The notes beneath the pieces were generated by a model that worked only from the letters and a program-made list of their open reading frames with translations, did not search any database and was not told the DNA's origin. A stretch of 64,000 nt of DNA from assembly GCF_000499205.1 (NCBI RefSeq), contig NZ_AWUK01000030.1, positions 248,001 through 312,000 of the forward strand. The letters are read 5' to 3'. This document shows, one piece after another, positions 46,601-53,841 of this stretch (positions are counted from its first letter, which is position 1; each line of letters opens with the position of its first letter). A program made the position numbers and the translations under genes. This DNA is from Paenibacillus sp. MAEPY2 (GTDB taxonomy: Bacteria; Bacillota; Bacilli; Paenibacillales; Paenibacillaceae).

Positions 46601-46677
46601 GCGATTCCGTTAAGTTGACTTTGAAACGGCCCATAATTGAGCCCTAGGTCTAAATCTACGCTTCCTGCACTAGCCAT
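43657..46677 (-). CDS. Phage tape-measure protein
   Basis: The 1006-residue protein sets tail length. The N-terminal part has the tail-tape motif (LASDLAEVQNVVNVTFGSMT), a Gly/Ala-rich part follows (GAGKGIGGGLGGM), then long repeats (ETLVPIFTDTLVWAIDTFAK and its near copies) and hydrophobic stretches. It starts directly at the stop of the gp15-like frame. Confidence 0.95.
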   Translation of the reverse strand: MASAGSVDLDLGLNYGPFQSQLNGIAGTATNLVGGAFRGLGGIIAGAFAVHSIKEFGKEAINLASDLAEVQNVVNVTFGSMTNQINNWSSNLIESFGLSELSGKRYASTMGAMLKSSGITGEAMKQMSVKLTELSADMASFYNLSTDEAYYKVFSGMVGETEPLKQLGVNMSVVNMEAYAMSQGITKSWLAMTQSEQAMLRYGYLLQVTADAQGDFARNGQSWANQVRMMSEQWNIFKGTMGAGFINILTPILKGLNWIIAKLQIAAAYFKAFTELVFGDAVNAGGAGMTVATDAMGGMGDAAAAAAPAVEDTGKAAEKAGKKAKKAGKDMKGSLAGFDQLNTLAQSTASALDDAGSSAAGAGKGIGGGLGGMAGFGDLDLGTPSIEIDPIKQQVAAFLEDIKSRFAQAWSFISAGWAGIAPAFQPFVDMMGPIGKSIDNMGQTFLRLKDGVLVPMAKHILGNFIPSIVGGFVKSFAPVIADQIVWAFDLLDRTFENSTNQSIKLWDTVWLPSLDKVKNAFVTNMPLIAASLQSLLDGTLNPFTDFMLNEFAIPISATLTETLVPIFTDTLVWAIDTFAKTFDNAVNHINELWAGTLNPALEEFRDMFLDIIPQIGDSFDNLLNGTIKPFVDYALNEFIIPIASKITETLVPIFTDVLVKAFEEAAKTFEWAVDMINDIYNTVLKPVFDLIKKIVLDTLQIVKDLWNKYGKDILDKISEMMENTRKLFQKLWDDVLKPIIEPFLKKLNEIWDGTLKGIIKQVGEVVMKLVAAALDIYNKFIVPLISYIIDKLAPSFTKGFNIVLNIVTTVVKSVGDIIKGLLKTLGGIIDFVAGVFTGDWKKAWNGVKDIFGGIFDSLYGLVKAPLNLIIDGINKVIGGFNSLSVSIPEFEIFGNKVGGGSVGLPNLPKIPKLAKGGLAYGPTLAMVGDNRGASVDPEVVSPLSKLKDMIGGNNQPMVELLSMILDAIRNNDKQTVIQLNGTELGRAAVSAINDITRRTGRSPLTT

Positions 46678-47082
46678 CTACCCACCCCCAAACATCCGGG
46701 CCATTGCCGCTTCCAGACTCTTCATCTCCTGATCTAACTTCTCGGGATCAGTCAACTTCTGGTCCGCTTGCCGTTTACGCCAGTCATTGTAAATGCGGCG
46801 CTGATCCGCGCTGAAACCCTTGATTGTCTTCGGGTCCTTCTCTGCTCGGATGGTTACGATGCTTCCCAATGGTGTATCCGGCATAAGGCCCCCAACCAAT
46901 GTACAAAATTCTTCCCACGGCATGTCTCCGTGCTGCCGGATGCGGATACCGTACTGTTTGGCAAGGCTGGCTTCAATTAAAGACCAGTCCTCGCGCAAAT
47001 CGTACCAGTTTTCCGGCGCGGCGCTATTGTCGAAATCGGGCAGCGGCTTCCTCGTAGGATAAGCCCTGCATAGCTGCAACAA
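46678..47082 (-). CDS. Tail assembly chaperone extension (Gp15-like), made by frameshift
   Basis: The frame opens at 47082 without a ribosome site, inside the coding part of the upstream chaperone gene. The protein part from DNSAAPENWYDLREDWSLIE on matches Gp15-type tail proteins (MPWEEFCTLVGGLMPDTPLG). It is most likely read only as a fusion after a frameshift near 47033, giving a product of ~216 residues. The gene is followed at once by the tape-measure gene, the standard place for G/GT chaperones. Confidence 0.85.
   Translation of the reverse strand: MLQLCRAYPTRKPLPDFDNSAAPENWYDLREDWSLIEASLAKQYGIRIRQHGDMPWEEFCTLVGGLMPDTPLGSIVTIRAEKDPKTIKGFSADQRRIYNDWRKRQADQKLTDPEKLDQEMKSLEAAMARMFGGG
47024..47041 (-). 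promoter_or_regulatory. Candidate +1 translational frameshift site
   Basis: At the end of the short chaperone frame the codons are GCC CGA TTT CGA CAA TAG. The gp15 frame is one base downstream (+1, or -2). A slip from TTT to TTC in the P site while slow CGA waits (47035-47030) would carry ribosomes around the TAG. Confidence 0.6.
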
Positions 47083-47329
47083 GACCCGACATAAGCACTT
47101 TCAAGTTTTCAACGCTCATTTTCCTTACACCGATTTCAGTTACGGCTTTCTCACCCAAAGACCCTTGAATTGCGTTCAGAAGCCCTTTTACAGAAGCGTC
47201 ATTTGCCAGTTCTTCAAAACCCAAAACAGCTTCTACGGAATTGTTGATTGGATACTTTTTGTTTCCAATCTGGATTGATGCCACCTCGTCTTTTGCAAAT
47301 TTATCTGTAAGATTAATAATGTTGGCCAT
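47024..47329 (-). CDS. Tail assembly chaperone, short form (gpG-like)
   Basis: The 101-residue protein (NIINLTDKFAKDEVASIQIG, then NSVEAVLGFEELAND) is of the size and place of gpG-like chaperones, between the tail tube and tape measure genes. It overlaps the gp15 frame by 59 bases. Both forms help assemble the tail. Confidence 0.85.
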   Translation of the reverse strand: MANIINLTDKFAKDEVASIQIGNKKYPINNSVEAVLGFEELANDASVKGLLNAIQGSLGEKAVTEIGVRKMSVENLKVLMSGLVAAMQGLSYEEAAARFRQ

Positions 47330-47352
47330 CTTAAAATCCCCCTTGGTTTGAA

Positions 47353-47805
47353 TTATGGTGTGGTTGGTGCTTTCTCAAATTCCGGCTTTCCGTCAGACAA
47401 CAATTCGAATTCCAGACCATCAATGTTGGTCGAATCGCCGCCTGCTGGTGTGGTCAAGTTAATGACGCAATTCATGGTCAGCGCCGCGCCGGAAGGCATA
47501 GTCCATTCAAATATCGTTTCCACCTGTTGACCCGTCCCCAACATCAACCCTGCAATGTAATCATTACCTGGATCGCCATAGTTCCGCTTACCGCTGAAAC
47601 TGAACGACAAGGATTTACCTGTTACCGCACGTCTTGTCCAGCCTGCCTGATCCATGGAACTCCATTCTTCGGTGTTACCGTCGATAGCTGGCGCGAAGTT
47701 TTCCAGATCCTTGATCATCACCATTTCTGAATCCGTAGATGCCCGCCCCTTGATGCCCACTTTGAAAATATTGTTATGAACCGGAAATACGCCTGTTGTT
47801 GGCAT
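47353..47805 (-). CDS. Phage major tail (tube) protein
   Basis: The 150-residue protein (MPTTGVFPVHNNIFKVGIKG) has beta-rich segments (GKSLSFSFSGKRNYGDPGND, EWTMPSGAALTMNCVINL). Size and place before the chaperone genes identify the tube protein. Confidence 0.9.
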   Translation of the reverse strand: MPTTGVFPVHNNIFKVGIKGRASTDSEMVMIKDLENFAPAIDGNTEEWSSMDQAGWTRRAVTGKSLSFSFSGKRNYGDPGNDYIAGLMLGTGQQVETIFEWTMPSGAALTMNCVINLTTPAGGDSTNIDGLEFELLSDGKPEFEKAPTTP

Positions 47806-47814
47806 TCCATTCCC

Positions 47815-48204
47815 CTACCTCTCGTAATAAATAATCGTTTCAACGACCAACTCGTATATGTTCTGATCATCGGTTCCCACATCGACAGGGCCGGGTGTAC
47901 GCATCTCAAAGGCGATAACCCGTTTACCGCCGATCTCAACGCCTGCACGACCAAAAAGAGCGCCATAGACCTCATGGGCCTTGCGCTCTGCGGTGTCTGC
48001 ATTCTTGCTCCAGTGAATCAGGAAGGAAACGCCTTTTGTGGCATAGCTAGTATTATCCAACCCTCCGATGGCAATGTAGGGCTGACCTGTATTCACGTTG
48101 TAAATGCCAATACACTTTTCCTTACTCCCATCGATCTTGCCAATGTACCAGTTCGGGCTCTCGATCTCTGTCCTGATCCATTCGCGGATCTCAGATAGCA
48201 TCAT
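47815..48204 (-). CDS. Phage minor capsid/tail completion protein (Minor_capsid_3-like)
   Basis: The 129-residue protein (EIREWIRTEIESPNWYIGKI, KGVSFLIHWSKNADTAERKA) matches the tail-terminator-type family that follows head-tail connector genes. It overlaps the next gene upstream by four bases. Confidence 0.83.
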   Translation of the reverse strand: MMLSEIREWIRTEIESPNWYIGKIDGSKEKCIGIYNVNTGQPYIAIGGLDNTSYATKGVSFLIHWSKNADTAERKAHEVYGALFGRAGVEIGGKRVIAFEMRTPGPVDVGTDDQNIYELVVETIIYYER

Positions 48205-48590
48205 TTGATGAACCCACCCCCAAACTTCTTGACCAGCTTTTCAAATGTCTTACGTATCCAGCCTTTTTGTTCCTTCTGCCAAGCTTCCAGCCACAACCCT
48301 TGGGCGTTGGCGTTCTTGTCTCTGCGGAAGTTGTATTCCGGGTGCCAGTAAAGACGGCGTGCATATGGCGTGTCATACACAATCTTGACCTTGCCCTTTT
48401 TGAGCCCTGTAGTATCCACCCAGGCACTGCGTTCCAGCTCCCCTGTTTGCTTTGGCACGACCTGAGCGTTAGCAATTTCAGTCAGGATGCTTTCTGCTTT
48501 CCCGTTGGCGACTTGCTCCAGTGCTTTCAATGGAGCATTTGCGATATTTCGCATTGCCCTAGGATCCATCGTCACTTTCACTTTAACCAT
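48201..48590 (-). CDS. Phage minor capsid protein (Minor_capsid_2-like)
   Basis: The 129-residue protein (MVKVKVTMDPRAMRNIANAP, VPKQTGELERSAWVDTTGLK, YARRLYWHPEYNFRRDKN) matches the neck-region family with the VPKxTG and RxLYWHPEYNF pattern. It is in the middle of an overlapping head-tail connector block. Confidence 0.86.
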   Translation of the reverse strand: MVKVKVTMDPRAMRNIANAPLKALEQVANGKAESILTEIANAQVVPKQTGELERSAWVDTTGLKKGKVKIVYDTPYARRLYWHPEYNFRRDKNANAQGLWLEAWQKEQKGWIRKTFEKLVKKFGGGFIK

Positions 48591-48922
48591 CAGCTCAGCT
48601 CCAATTCTGTAGAAAAGACGCTGCCGTCTGGATGCTGCGGCCTTGATGCGCTAAATATGATTCGATCAGTGCCGCCAACCCGGACAAAGCCCTCGATCAG
48701 TTTCCCAGGCAGGATATCGCCTCGGATGATCACTTTGCCGGACAGTGTAACCAATCGGCGCTCCTTATCAAGCTTTTGACGCATCTTCTCGTCATAACAA
48801 GCGAGCCCGTCAAAGATTAATTCCTCGACAGGCTCCCCGTCTTCTGACGTCTCAGTTCGGAACACTTGAACCGGTGTTTTCAAAATCCAATGTGGAAATG
48901 GAAACTTACCCCGCATCAACAT
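48590..48922 (-). CDS. Phage minor capsid/connector protein (Minor_capsid_1-like)
   Basis: The 110-residue protein (RGKFPFPHWILKTPVQVF, LVTLSGKVIIRGDILPGKLI) is a beta-rich head-tail joining protein by position and pattern. It overlaps its neighbours by one and seven bases. Confidence 0.82.
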   Translation of the reverse strand: MLMRGKFPFPHWILKTPVQVFRTETSEDGEPVEELIFDGLACYDEKMRQKLDKERRLVTLSGKVIIRGDILPGKLIEGFVRVGGTDRIIFSASRPQHPDGSVFSTELELS

Positions 48923-49281
48923 AGCCCCCTATTCATCAACCCTGTGGCTCTCAGCAGGTTTGTAACACCTTCGGTAGTCTTAACCCCACCAGCACCTTCA
49001 ACGGCCTTAAATGACACGCTGACACTGCCTGCTGAGTATCCAGAGAGTGGGAAGTCCAAATAATCCCCATATTGAAACTGGAAATCCGCTTGTTGGCATA
49101 CTGCCTTGACCACATTCCCCCGCTGAAAGGCTGTCAGACCTTCCAGGCTACGTTGTACGATGCGATTATAGGTCAAGCTGTCTATTTGATCGGATGCCCG
49201 ACTGAGAACCTTATTCAAGTCCTCAGCCGGAATCATGCCGTCTCCATACAGTTCATATTCATCCGGTGTAGCGTAGGGCAT
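48916..49281 (-). CDS. Phage head-tail connector protein
   Basis: The protein is 121 residues from ATG 49281; upstream in-frame ATGs run through the preceding gene in another frame. It starts MPYATPDEYELYGDGMIP and has an Asp-rich helix (LNKVLSRASDQIDSLTYNRI) typical of gp6-like head-tail adaptors. Confidence 0.85.
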   Translation of the reverse strand: MPYATPDEYELYGDGMIPAEDLNKVLSRASDQIDSLTYNRIVQRSLEGLTAFQRGNVVKAVCQQADFQFQYGDYLDFPLSGYSAGSVSVSFKAVEGAGGVKTTEGVTNLLRATGLMNRGLC

Positions 49282-49288
49282 ATGGCAC

Positions 49289-49552
49289 CTACTTTCCGGC
49301 TTTAGTGCCTTTTGCCGATTTATCTTCAGGCGGATCGTTAGGTGTAGGTTCAGTAACACCATTAGGCGTTTTCGGATCTGCAGGTGTTGGGCCTGGCTCA
49401 TTGACTGATTCAGGCTCCTTCTCCACCTCATAGCCTTTTGATTCAAACCAGCTCAACAAATGAGGGTTGTCCGTCTCACCTACGCCATTTGCAAAGGCGA
49501 CGCCGGCGGACAGCCCTGTGTATTCCTTATTTGGTGCAAATACTTTAGCCAT
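49289..49552 (-). CDS. Small Pro/Glu-rich phage head protein
   Basis: The 87-residue protein has an N-terminal ~45-residue folded part (VFAPNKEYTGLSAGVAFANG, LLSWFESKGYEVE, HeH/SAP-like) and a disordered Pro/Glu tail. It lies between the capsid and connector genes. Its function is unknown; similar small genes occupy this place in many phages. Confidence 0.78.
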   Translation of the reverse strand: MAKVFAPNKEYTGLSAGVAFANGVGETDNPHLLSWFESKGYEVEKEPESVNEPGPTPADPKTPNGVTEPTPNDPPEDKSAKGTKAGK

Positions 49553-49565
49553 GATCTATTCCTCC

Positions 49566-50519
49566 CTAGGAAACTTTAATTTTACGCATTACGCCAGCTG
49601 CCTTGGTCGCTTTCAGTGCAACGGCCGCAACCATCTCCACCTCACCCGTCTTCACTGCTCCAGATGTAGTGTAGTCCGGCAACCATGTTTGTACAGGCGC
49701 CACGCCTGCCATGGATACACCGTGGAAGCCATCCAGACCCAAACGAGGAATGTAGATGCTTGTCTCTCCAGCTGCGTCAGTCCCGACTACAGGCTCATTC
49801 GACCCCGACTTAGCTCCAAGATCGATCAATGGAATCTCATTGTACTTTTCAACTTGATTACCGAATTCGTCTCTTGTATTGGTGTACGCACCTGATCGGC
49901 GGGCAACGGCCCGGATCTTCGCAATCATCTTCAAGTTACCCATGATCGCGGAAGGCGGTCCATCCAACCCCATCAGGAATTCATCCAGCTGATCCAGGAA
50001 TACCTTGTAGTTAGCATCAATGGCTGCGGATGTAGATAGGTCGATTACCTCAGTAGGGACATACTCTGTGCTGGAGCCTGTCAAAGCTTTGTCCAGACCA
50101 TCAAAAGCCAATGCCTCCACCGCAGAATCTCCATTGATTACGGTATCGTTGAACAGCGCCTGAGCGGCTTTAACCTTCTGCGCCATCTGCAACGTAACCT
50201 CGCTCACGATACCGCCCATATTAGCGATAACTCGGTCAATCTGGAACGTGCCCCCGAATACCTTCAGGTCAACAGTGTGCCGTTGTTTGGATACCTCATG
50301 CGGGGTGTACTCTTTATTCACTTCACGGAACTGTGCTGTAGGCTGCGTGATCAAACGTGTATAACCGTAAGTCAGTGTTGCACCGCCACCCGTTGGGGAA
50401 ACCGCATCATCAAAGGTGAGGTTTTCCAGCAGGAAGTTATTCTTCCGAAATTCGTCAATCACCCCAAGTGTAATTGCGTCCTGTACGTTTTTCTTTGCTT
50501 CTGCCAATGTTACTGCCAT
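49566..50519 (-). CDS. Phage major capsid protein
   Basis: The 317-residue protein (MAVTLAEAKKNVQDAITLGV, GYTRLITQPTAQFREVNKEY, FGGTFQIDRVIANMGG) matches HK97-like capsid proteins without the long N-terminal scaffold part, which is supplied by the next gene upstream. Confidence 0.92.
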   Translation of the reverse strand: MAVTLAEAKKNVQDAITLGVIDEFRKNNFLLENLTFDDAVSPTGGGATLTYGYTRLITQPTAQFREVNKEYTPHEVSKQRHTVDLKVFGGTFQIDRVIANMGGIVSEVTLQMAQKVKAAQALFNDTVINGDSAVEALAFDGLDKALTGSSTEYVPTEVIDLSTSAAIDANYKVFLDQLDEFLMGLDGPPSAIMGNLKMIAKIRAVARRSGAYTNTRDEFGNQVEKYNEIPLIDLGAKSGSNEPVVGTDAAGETSIYIPRLGLDGFHGVSMAGVAPVQTWLPDYTTSGAVKTGEVEMVAAVALKATKAAGVMRKIKVS

Positions 50520-50536
50520 TCAAATCAGCTCCTGTT

Positions 50537-51127
50537 CTATTTTGTAAAGTGTGCGGCAATGGCATCTCCCAGGGAGAGCTGTCCGCCTGCAGGTGGTTCG
50601 GTTTTGCCGGCACCTACTTTAATACCTGGTTGCTGCTGTTGTTGCTGGCCCTGCGCTTCTTCAGGCTTGAACAAATAAGCATCTGAAGTCTTCAATCCTG
50701 TCAACTGCTCATCAAGACCAACAATCTTGCCGTCATCTCCAAGGACCAACTTCGTCTTATCGATCAGACCTGTGACAACTTTCTCGTTATGAACCTTGCC
50801 GCTTAACGCAGCCGTAATGGCGTTGCTGATCTTGACTTCCTTCAGATCGGATTCATATTGCGTCTTGGCTGTCTGATTCTCGGTTTTCAGCGTCTCGATC
50901 TGTTGTTTCAGATCCTCAGACAGCCCCGCAGTTTTGCCCAGGTCATCAATTTGCTTGTCTCGATCTGCAACGTCCTTCTCTAGCTTCTTCCTAGTCTCAG
51001 ATAACTCGTTATACTGCGATTTAGGTACAAAGTGCTTCGGTAATTCCTTATTTACGTCCCCAATAAATGCATCGATCTTTGCATCTTCCCAACCTGCTTG
51101 TTTCAACAGTTCTCTGAGCCAATCCAT
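50537..51127 (-). CDS. Phage capsid scaffold protein (GP20 family)
   Basis: The 196-residue protein has the GP20 N-terminus (MDWLRELLKQAGWEDAKIDA), a central coiled coil (ETRKKLEKDVADRDKQIDDL) and a C-terminal part with a Gln run and Gly/Pro-rich tail. Scaffold proteins guide capsid assembly and are then removed. Confidence 0.92.
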   Translation of the reverse strand: MDWLRELLKQAGWEDAKIDAFIGDVNKELPKHFVPKSQYNELSETRKKLEKDVADRDKQIDDLGKTAGLSEDLKQQIETLKTENQTAKTQYESDLKEVKISNAITAALSGKVHNEKVVTGLIDKTKLVLGDDGKIVGLDEQLTGLKTSDAYLFKPEEAQGQQQQQQPGIKVGAGKTEPPAGGQLSLGDAIAAHFTK

Positions 51128-51233
51128 TTGTCATCAGCCTCCATAGATTTATATAGCTGCTCTCCAGCTAAGGGAGCGGACCGTGATGCTCCGGTCAACG
51201 AGCAATAGGCCCCAACAGTCTCAGCTAGGGCCT
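51128..51233 (-). other. Short gap with two hairpins between head genes
   Basis: There is no coding between the minor head gene stop and the scaffold start. On the minus strand there is GACCGGAGC/GCTCC-type pairing near 51160-51200, and AGGCCC with GGGGCCT at 51208-51233 just past the stop. These are possible RNA structures or weak terminators. Confidence 0.45.
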
Positions 51234-52349
51234 TTAAACTCTTACCTTCTCCCGTTTGGGATCTCTACGTAAGTAATCATGTTCTTTCAGGTGTATCCGT
51301 AATTGGGCTTGCCACTGTCTAACCTTGGCCTTGTAATTCGCCTGGTTTCCTTTGTCCACGCTACCTGCTTCCAGGCGCTTGTACTTGCGTATCTGACGTT
51401 CCATGTAGCGCTGTTTCTGTTCTGCCTGGTAGTTGGCCAAAGCTTTCTCATCATCAGCAGGCTTAGGCAGTGAGCTAGTTCCTACAATGAACGTCGTCAT
51501 GTTATGGCGACAGTTAGGGTGAAACAACCCGTTTGCAATCGCTGTACTGAGCAAGGGGTATTTACCGTCTTTGGCTGAACCTCCTGAATACACGTCATCA
51601 ATGAACACCTTGCCCTGATACGGCAGGCACAGCTTGGAACAGTTGGCGTGTGACGATATCACCACGGTTCGAATGCCAAGTTGATCCCGTTTGGCACCCT
51701 CTCCGGCAAACACCGCACGCTGGGAGGATGTACGCAACGCCATTTCCGCATAACTGGCCACATTCACCCTTCGACCATTTGCATAGGTGATGGAGTCGAA
51801 GCCCTTTTCAAGAAAATCCTTAGTAGCCCGGTCAATAGCCTGATTCAGCGAAGCAGCTCCACTGTTCAGATATACCTGGCTCTTATATATGGTCTGTCTG
51901 TACACGTCATCCGCTTGCCTCAGCATGGCGTGACGGGCTAATTGCAGATTATTCTCTGCTGCATCTGCCAGAGCATTGACCCGCTTCTCGTTCATTTTGA
52001 AGAAGCTACGGTCTGAACCATCCTCTGACTCTATATCCGGCTTTTTGCCCGTGATCTTGCTCCATAGGCTCTTTACCGTATTCTTCACCCGATCAGCTCC
52101 GCGCCGCCAGGAGCCTTTAACCTCTTCCTCGGCTGCCTTCTTCACTTCAGGTTCATACTTCTTGGATATCTGGCGTGTCTCCTTACGATAACGCTGGATA
52201 TCCTCCAGCTTGCGTTGCTGCCATTGCTCCCACTCTTTGCCCTCTCGTTCCTCGTCATCCTTGTGACGCTGAAGGTTACGCTGCATGGACTTGATCAGAT
52301 CCATTTCCATGTCGCTGAAGATCTGGCGAATGTCATATTTCTTCTTCAT
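51234..52349 (-). CDS. Phage minor head protein (Phage_min_cap2/morphogenesis type)
   Basis: The 371-residue protein has a charged helical N-terminal ~110 residues (EMDLIKSMQRNLQRHKDDEE), then a head-morphogenesis domain with VVISSHANCSKLCLPYQGKV and GLFHPNCRHNMTTFIVG (Cys/His pattern). It overlaps the portal gene stop by four bases. Confidence 0.87.
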   Translation of the reverse strand: MKKKYDIRQIFSDMEMDLIKSMQRNLQRHKDDEEREGKEWEQWQQRKLEDIQRYRKETRQISKKYEPEVKKAAEEEVKGSWRRGADRVKNTVKSLWSKITGKKPDIESEDGSDRSFFKMNEKRVNALADAAENNLQLARHAMLRQADDVYRQTIYKSQVYLNSGAASLNQAIDRATKDFLEKGFDSITYANGRRVNVASYAEMALRTSSQRAVFAGEGAKRDQLGIRTVVISSHANCSKLCLPYQGKVFIDDVYSGGSAKDGKYPLLSTAIANGLFHPNCRHNMTTFIVGTSSLPKPADDEKALANYQAEQKQRYMERQIRKYKRLEAGSVDKGNQANYKAKVRQWQAQLRIHLKEHDYLRRDPKREKVRV

Positions 52350-53839
52350 GTCTCATCAACTTCGTCGTCTTCAGGATCAGGTGGATCATCTCGGTTCAAT
52401 GCAGGTTCATCCAAAATGTCTTGTTCTGCCTTTAATCGGGCAACCTCAGCGGCCTTTTCCACATCGGTCCAGGTGTCGCCGTACATCTCTTCGACCGCAC
52501 GTTCAACGCTCATCACACCAAACGTTCTGGCCTTGCCTACTGTCTCAACAACAGCGTCAAAGGAAGGACTAGCGTACTCACCAAACTTGACGGAGGCTTC
52601 ATACTCACCTGGGGTCCGCTGCTGGTTGTTGTCATGAACCTTCAGCACAATAGACACCAATTCTGGAATGACCTCGTTCAGGCGTTCAATGATCTTGCCG
52701 CGGGTGTACAGTGTTGCCTTCTCTTTCTCACGCTGCGCCTCGGCATTGTCCGTCTTCTTCAGATCGATGCCAAGAGTTGATGGCGATACAATCCCCTGCA
52801 TGCACATGTCCAATGCAGAAGCATAGGACGATACGAACGCCTCATAGAGGATTGCCGGTTGCACCAGGGAAATCTGATCCTTGGTATCCTCAGCCATTGT
52901 CCTACCGGCCGCGATAAAGTCCATATCAAATGGATTCGGCTTGATGGGCATTCCGTTATTCGGATCCCGAGGAAGCAAGTCTTCAGGAATGTACTTCTGC
53001 ACTCGTCCGGATCGGATAGCATCCCACCACTGACTGATTACCTCATCCAAGGCGTCAAAGCTATCTGCCTTGCTCTCATAAATGGACTTGCCACGATCCG
53101 GCCACTTGGATGATTTGAACACAGACAGCGGCACGCCCCAAATGAAGTCACCCGTAAATGTCGTTTCATCCAGGCCAGCTAATTCAGGCACCATGGCCAG
53201 GGGGACCTCTTTCCCGTCCGCACTCAGCAGTTTATAGGTGATGATCCCTTTGCCAAATGTCTCTTCCAGCTGGTAATCCTTATCGTTATGACGGTACTCC
53301 GTGTAATAGATGATCTCCTGGAGCCTGCCCCGTTCTCGTCTATACCGAACCTTATCGCCTGCGTAAAACTCAATAATCGGGTACGGGGTAATGTCGGTAT
53401 CCAGAGTTACCTTGAACGCCCCATCTCCCTCAACCAATGCCTCAATCAGACTACTACCCAGCAGCTCATCAAAGTTGTTATCCTTGGCGATTTCCTCCCA
53501 CAGATTCGTCTGCTCCTGTGTCTCCAGCTCGATCTGGTCCATATCCGAAACCACGATATCAGACAGGCGCTCCACAATCATAGCCGGTAATCCTGAATGG
53601 ATCTTCCGGATATGCCGATTCTCACTCGGTACCGCTGCCCAGAATCGGGAACGGCTCACGTTATCTGTGACCGACTGCTTATAGAACTGTTCCAGCTCGG
53701 ACGGATCTCCACGGTACCAGAGCCGGTTACGCAGGACACTGGTCCGATAGCTGAACGGCTCACGAATGATGAATGACTTGTTCTCCGGTGCTGGCTGAAT
53801 CCTCAATATCTTCATGACCATATTCTGAAACCACCCCAT
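52346..53839 (-). CDS. Phage portal protein (SPP1 gp6-like)
   Basis: The 497-residue protein includes RNRLWYRGDPSELEQFYKQS, a clip/stem region (ILYEAFVSSYASALDMCMQG, GIVSPSTLGIDLKKTDNAEA) and an acidic C-terminus. It forms the ring through which DNA enters the head. Confidence 0.92.
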   Translation of the reverse strand: MGWFQNMVMKILRIQPAPENKSFIIREPFSYRTSVLRNRLWYRGDPSELEQFYKQSVTDNVSRSRFWAAVPSENRHIRKIHSGLPAMIVERLSDIVVSDMDQIELETQEQTNLWEEIAKDNNFDELLGSSLIEALVEGDGAFKVTLDTDITPYPIIEFYAGDKVRYRRERGRLQEIIYYTEYRHNDKDYQLEETFGKGIITYKLLSADGKEVPLAMVPELAGLDETTFTGDFIWGVPLSVFKSSKWPDRGKSIYESKADSFDALDEVISQWWDAIRSGRVQKYIPEDLLPRDPNNGMPIKPNPFDMDFIAAGRTMAEDTKDQISLVQPAILYEAFVSSYASALDMCMQGIVSPSTLGIDLKKTDNAEAQREKEKATLYTRGKIIERLNEVIPELVSIVLKVHDNNQQRTPGEYEASVKFGEYASPSFDAVVETVGKARTFGVMSVERAVEEMYGDTWTDVEKAAEVARLKAEQDILDEPALNRDDPPDPEDDEVDET

Positions 53840-53841
53840 TT

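Noticed and set aside
46678-47082. Gp15-like frame as a separately started gene
   Set aside because: There is no ribosome site, and the first codons lie within the coding end of the upstream gene; a frameshift fits better.
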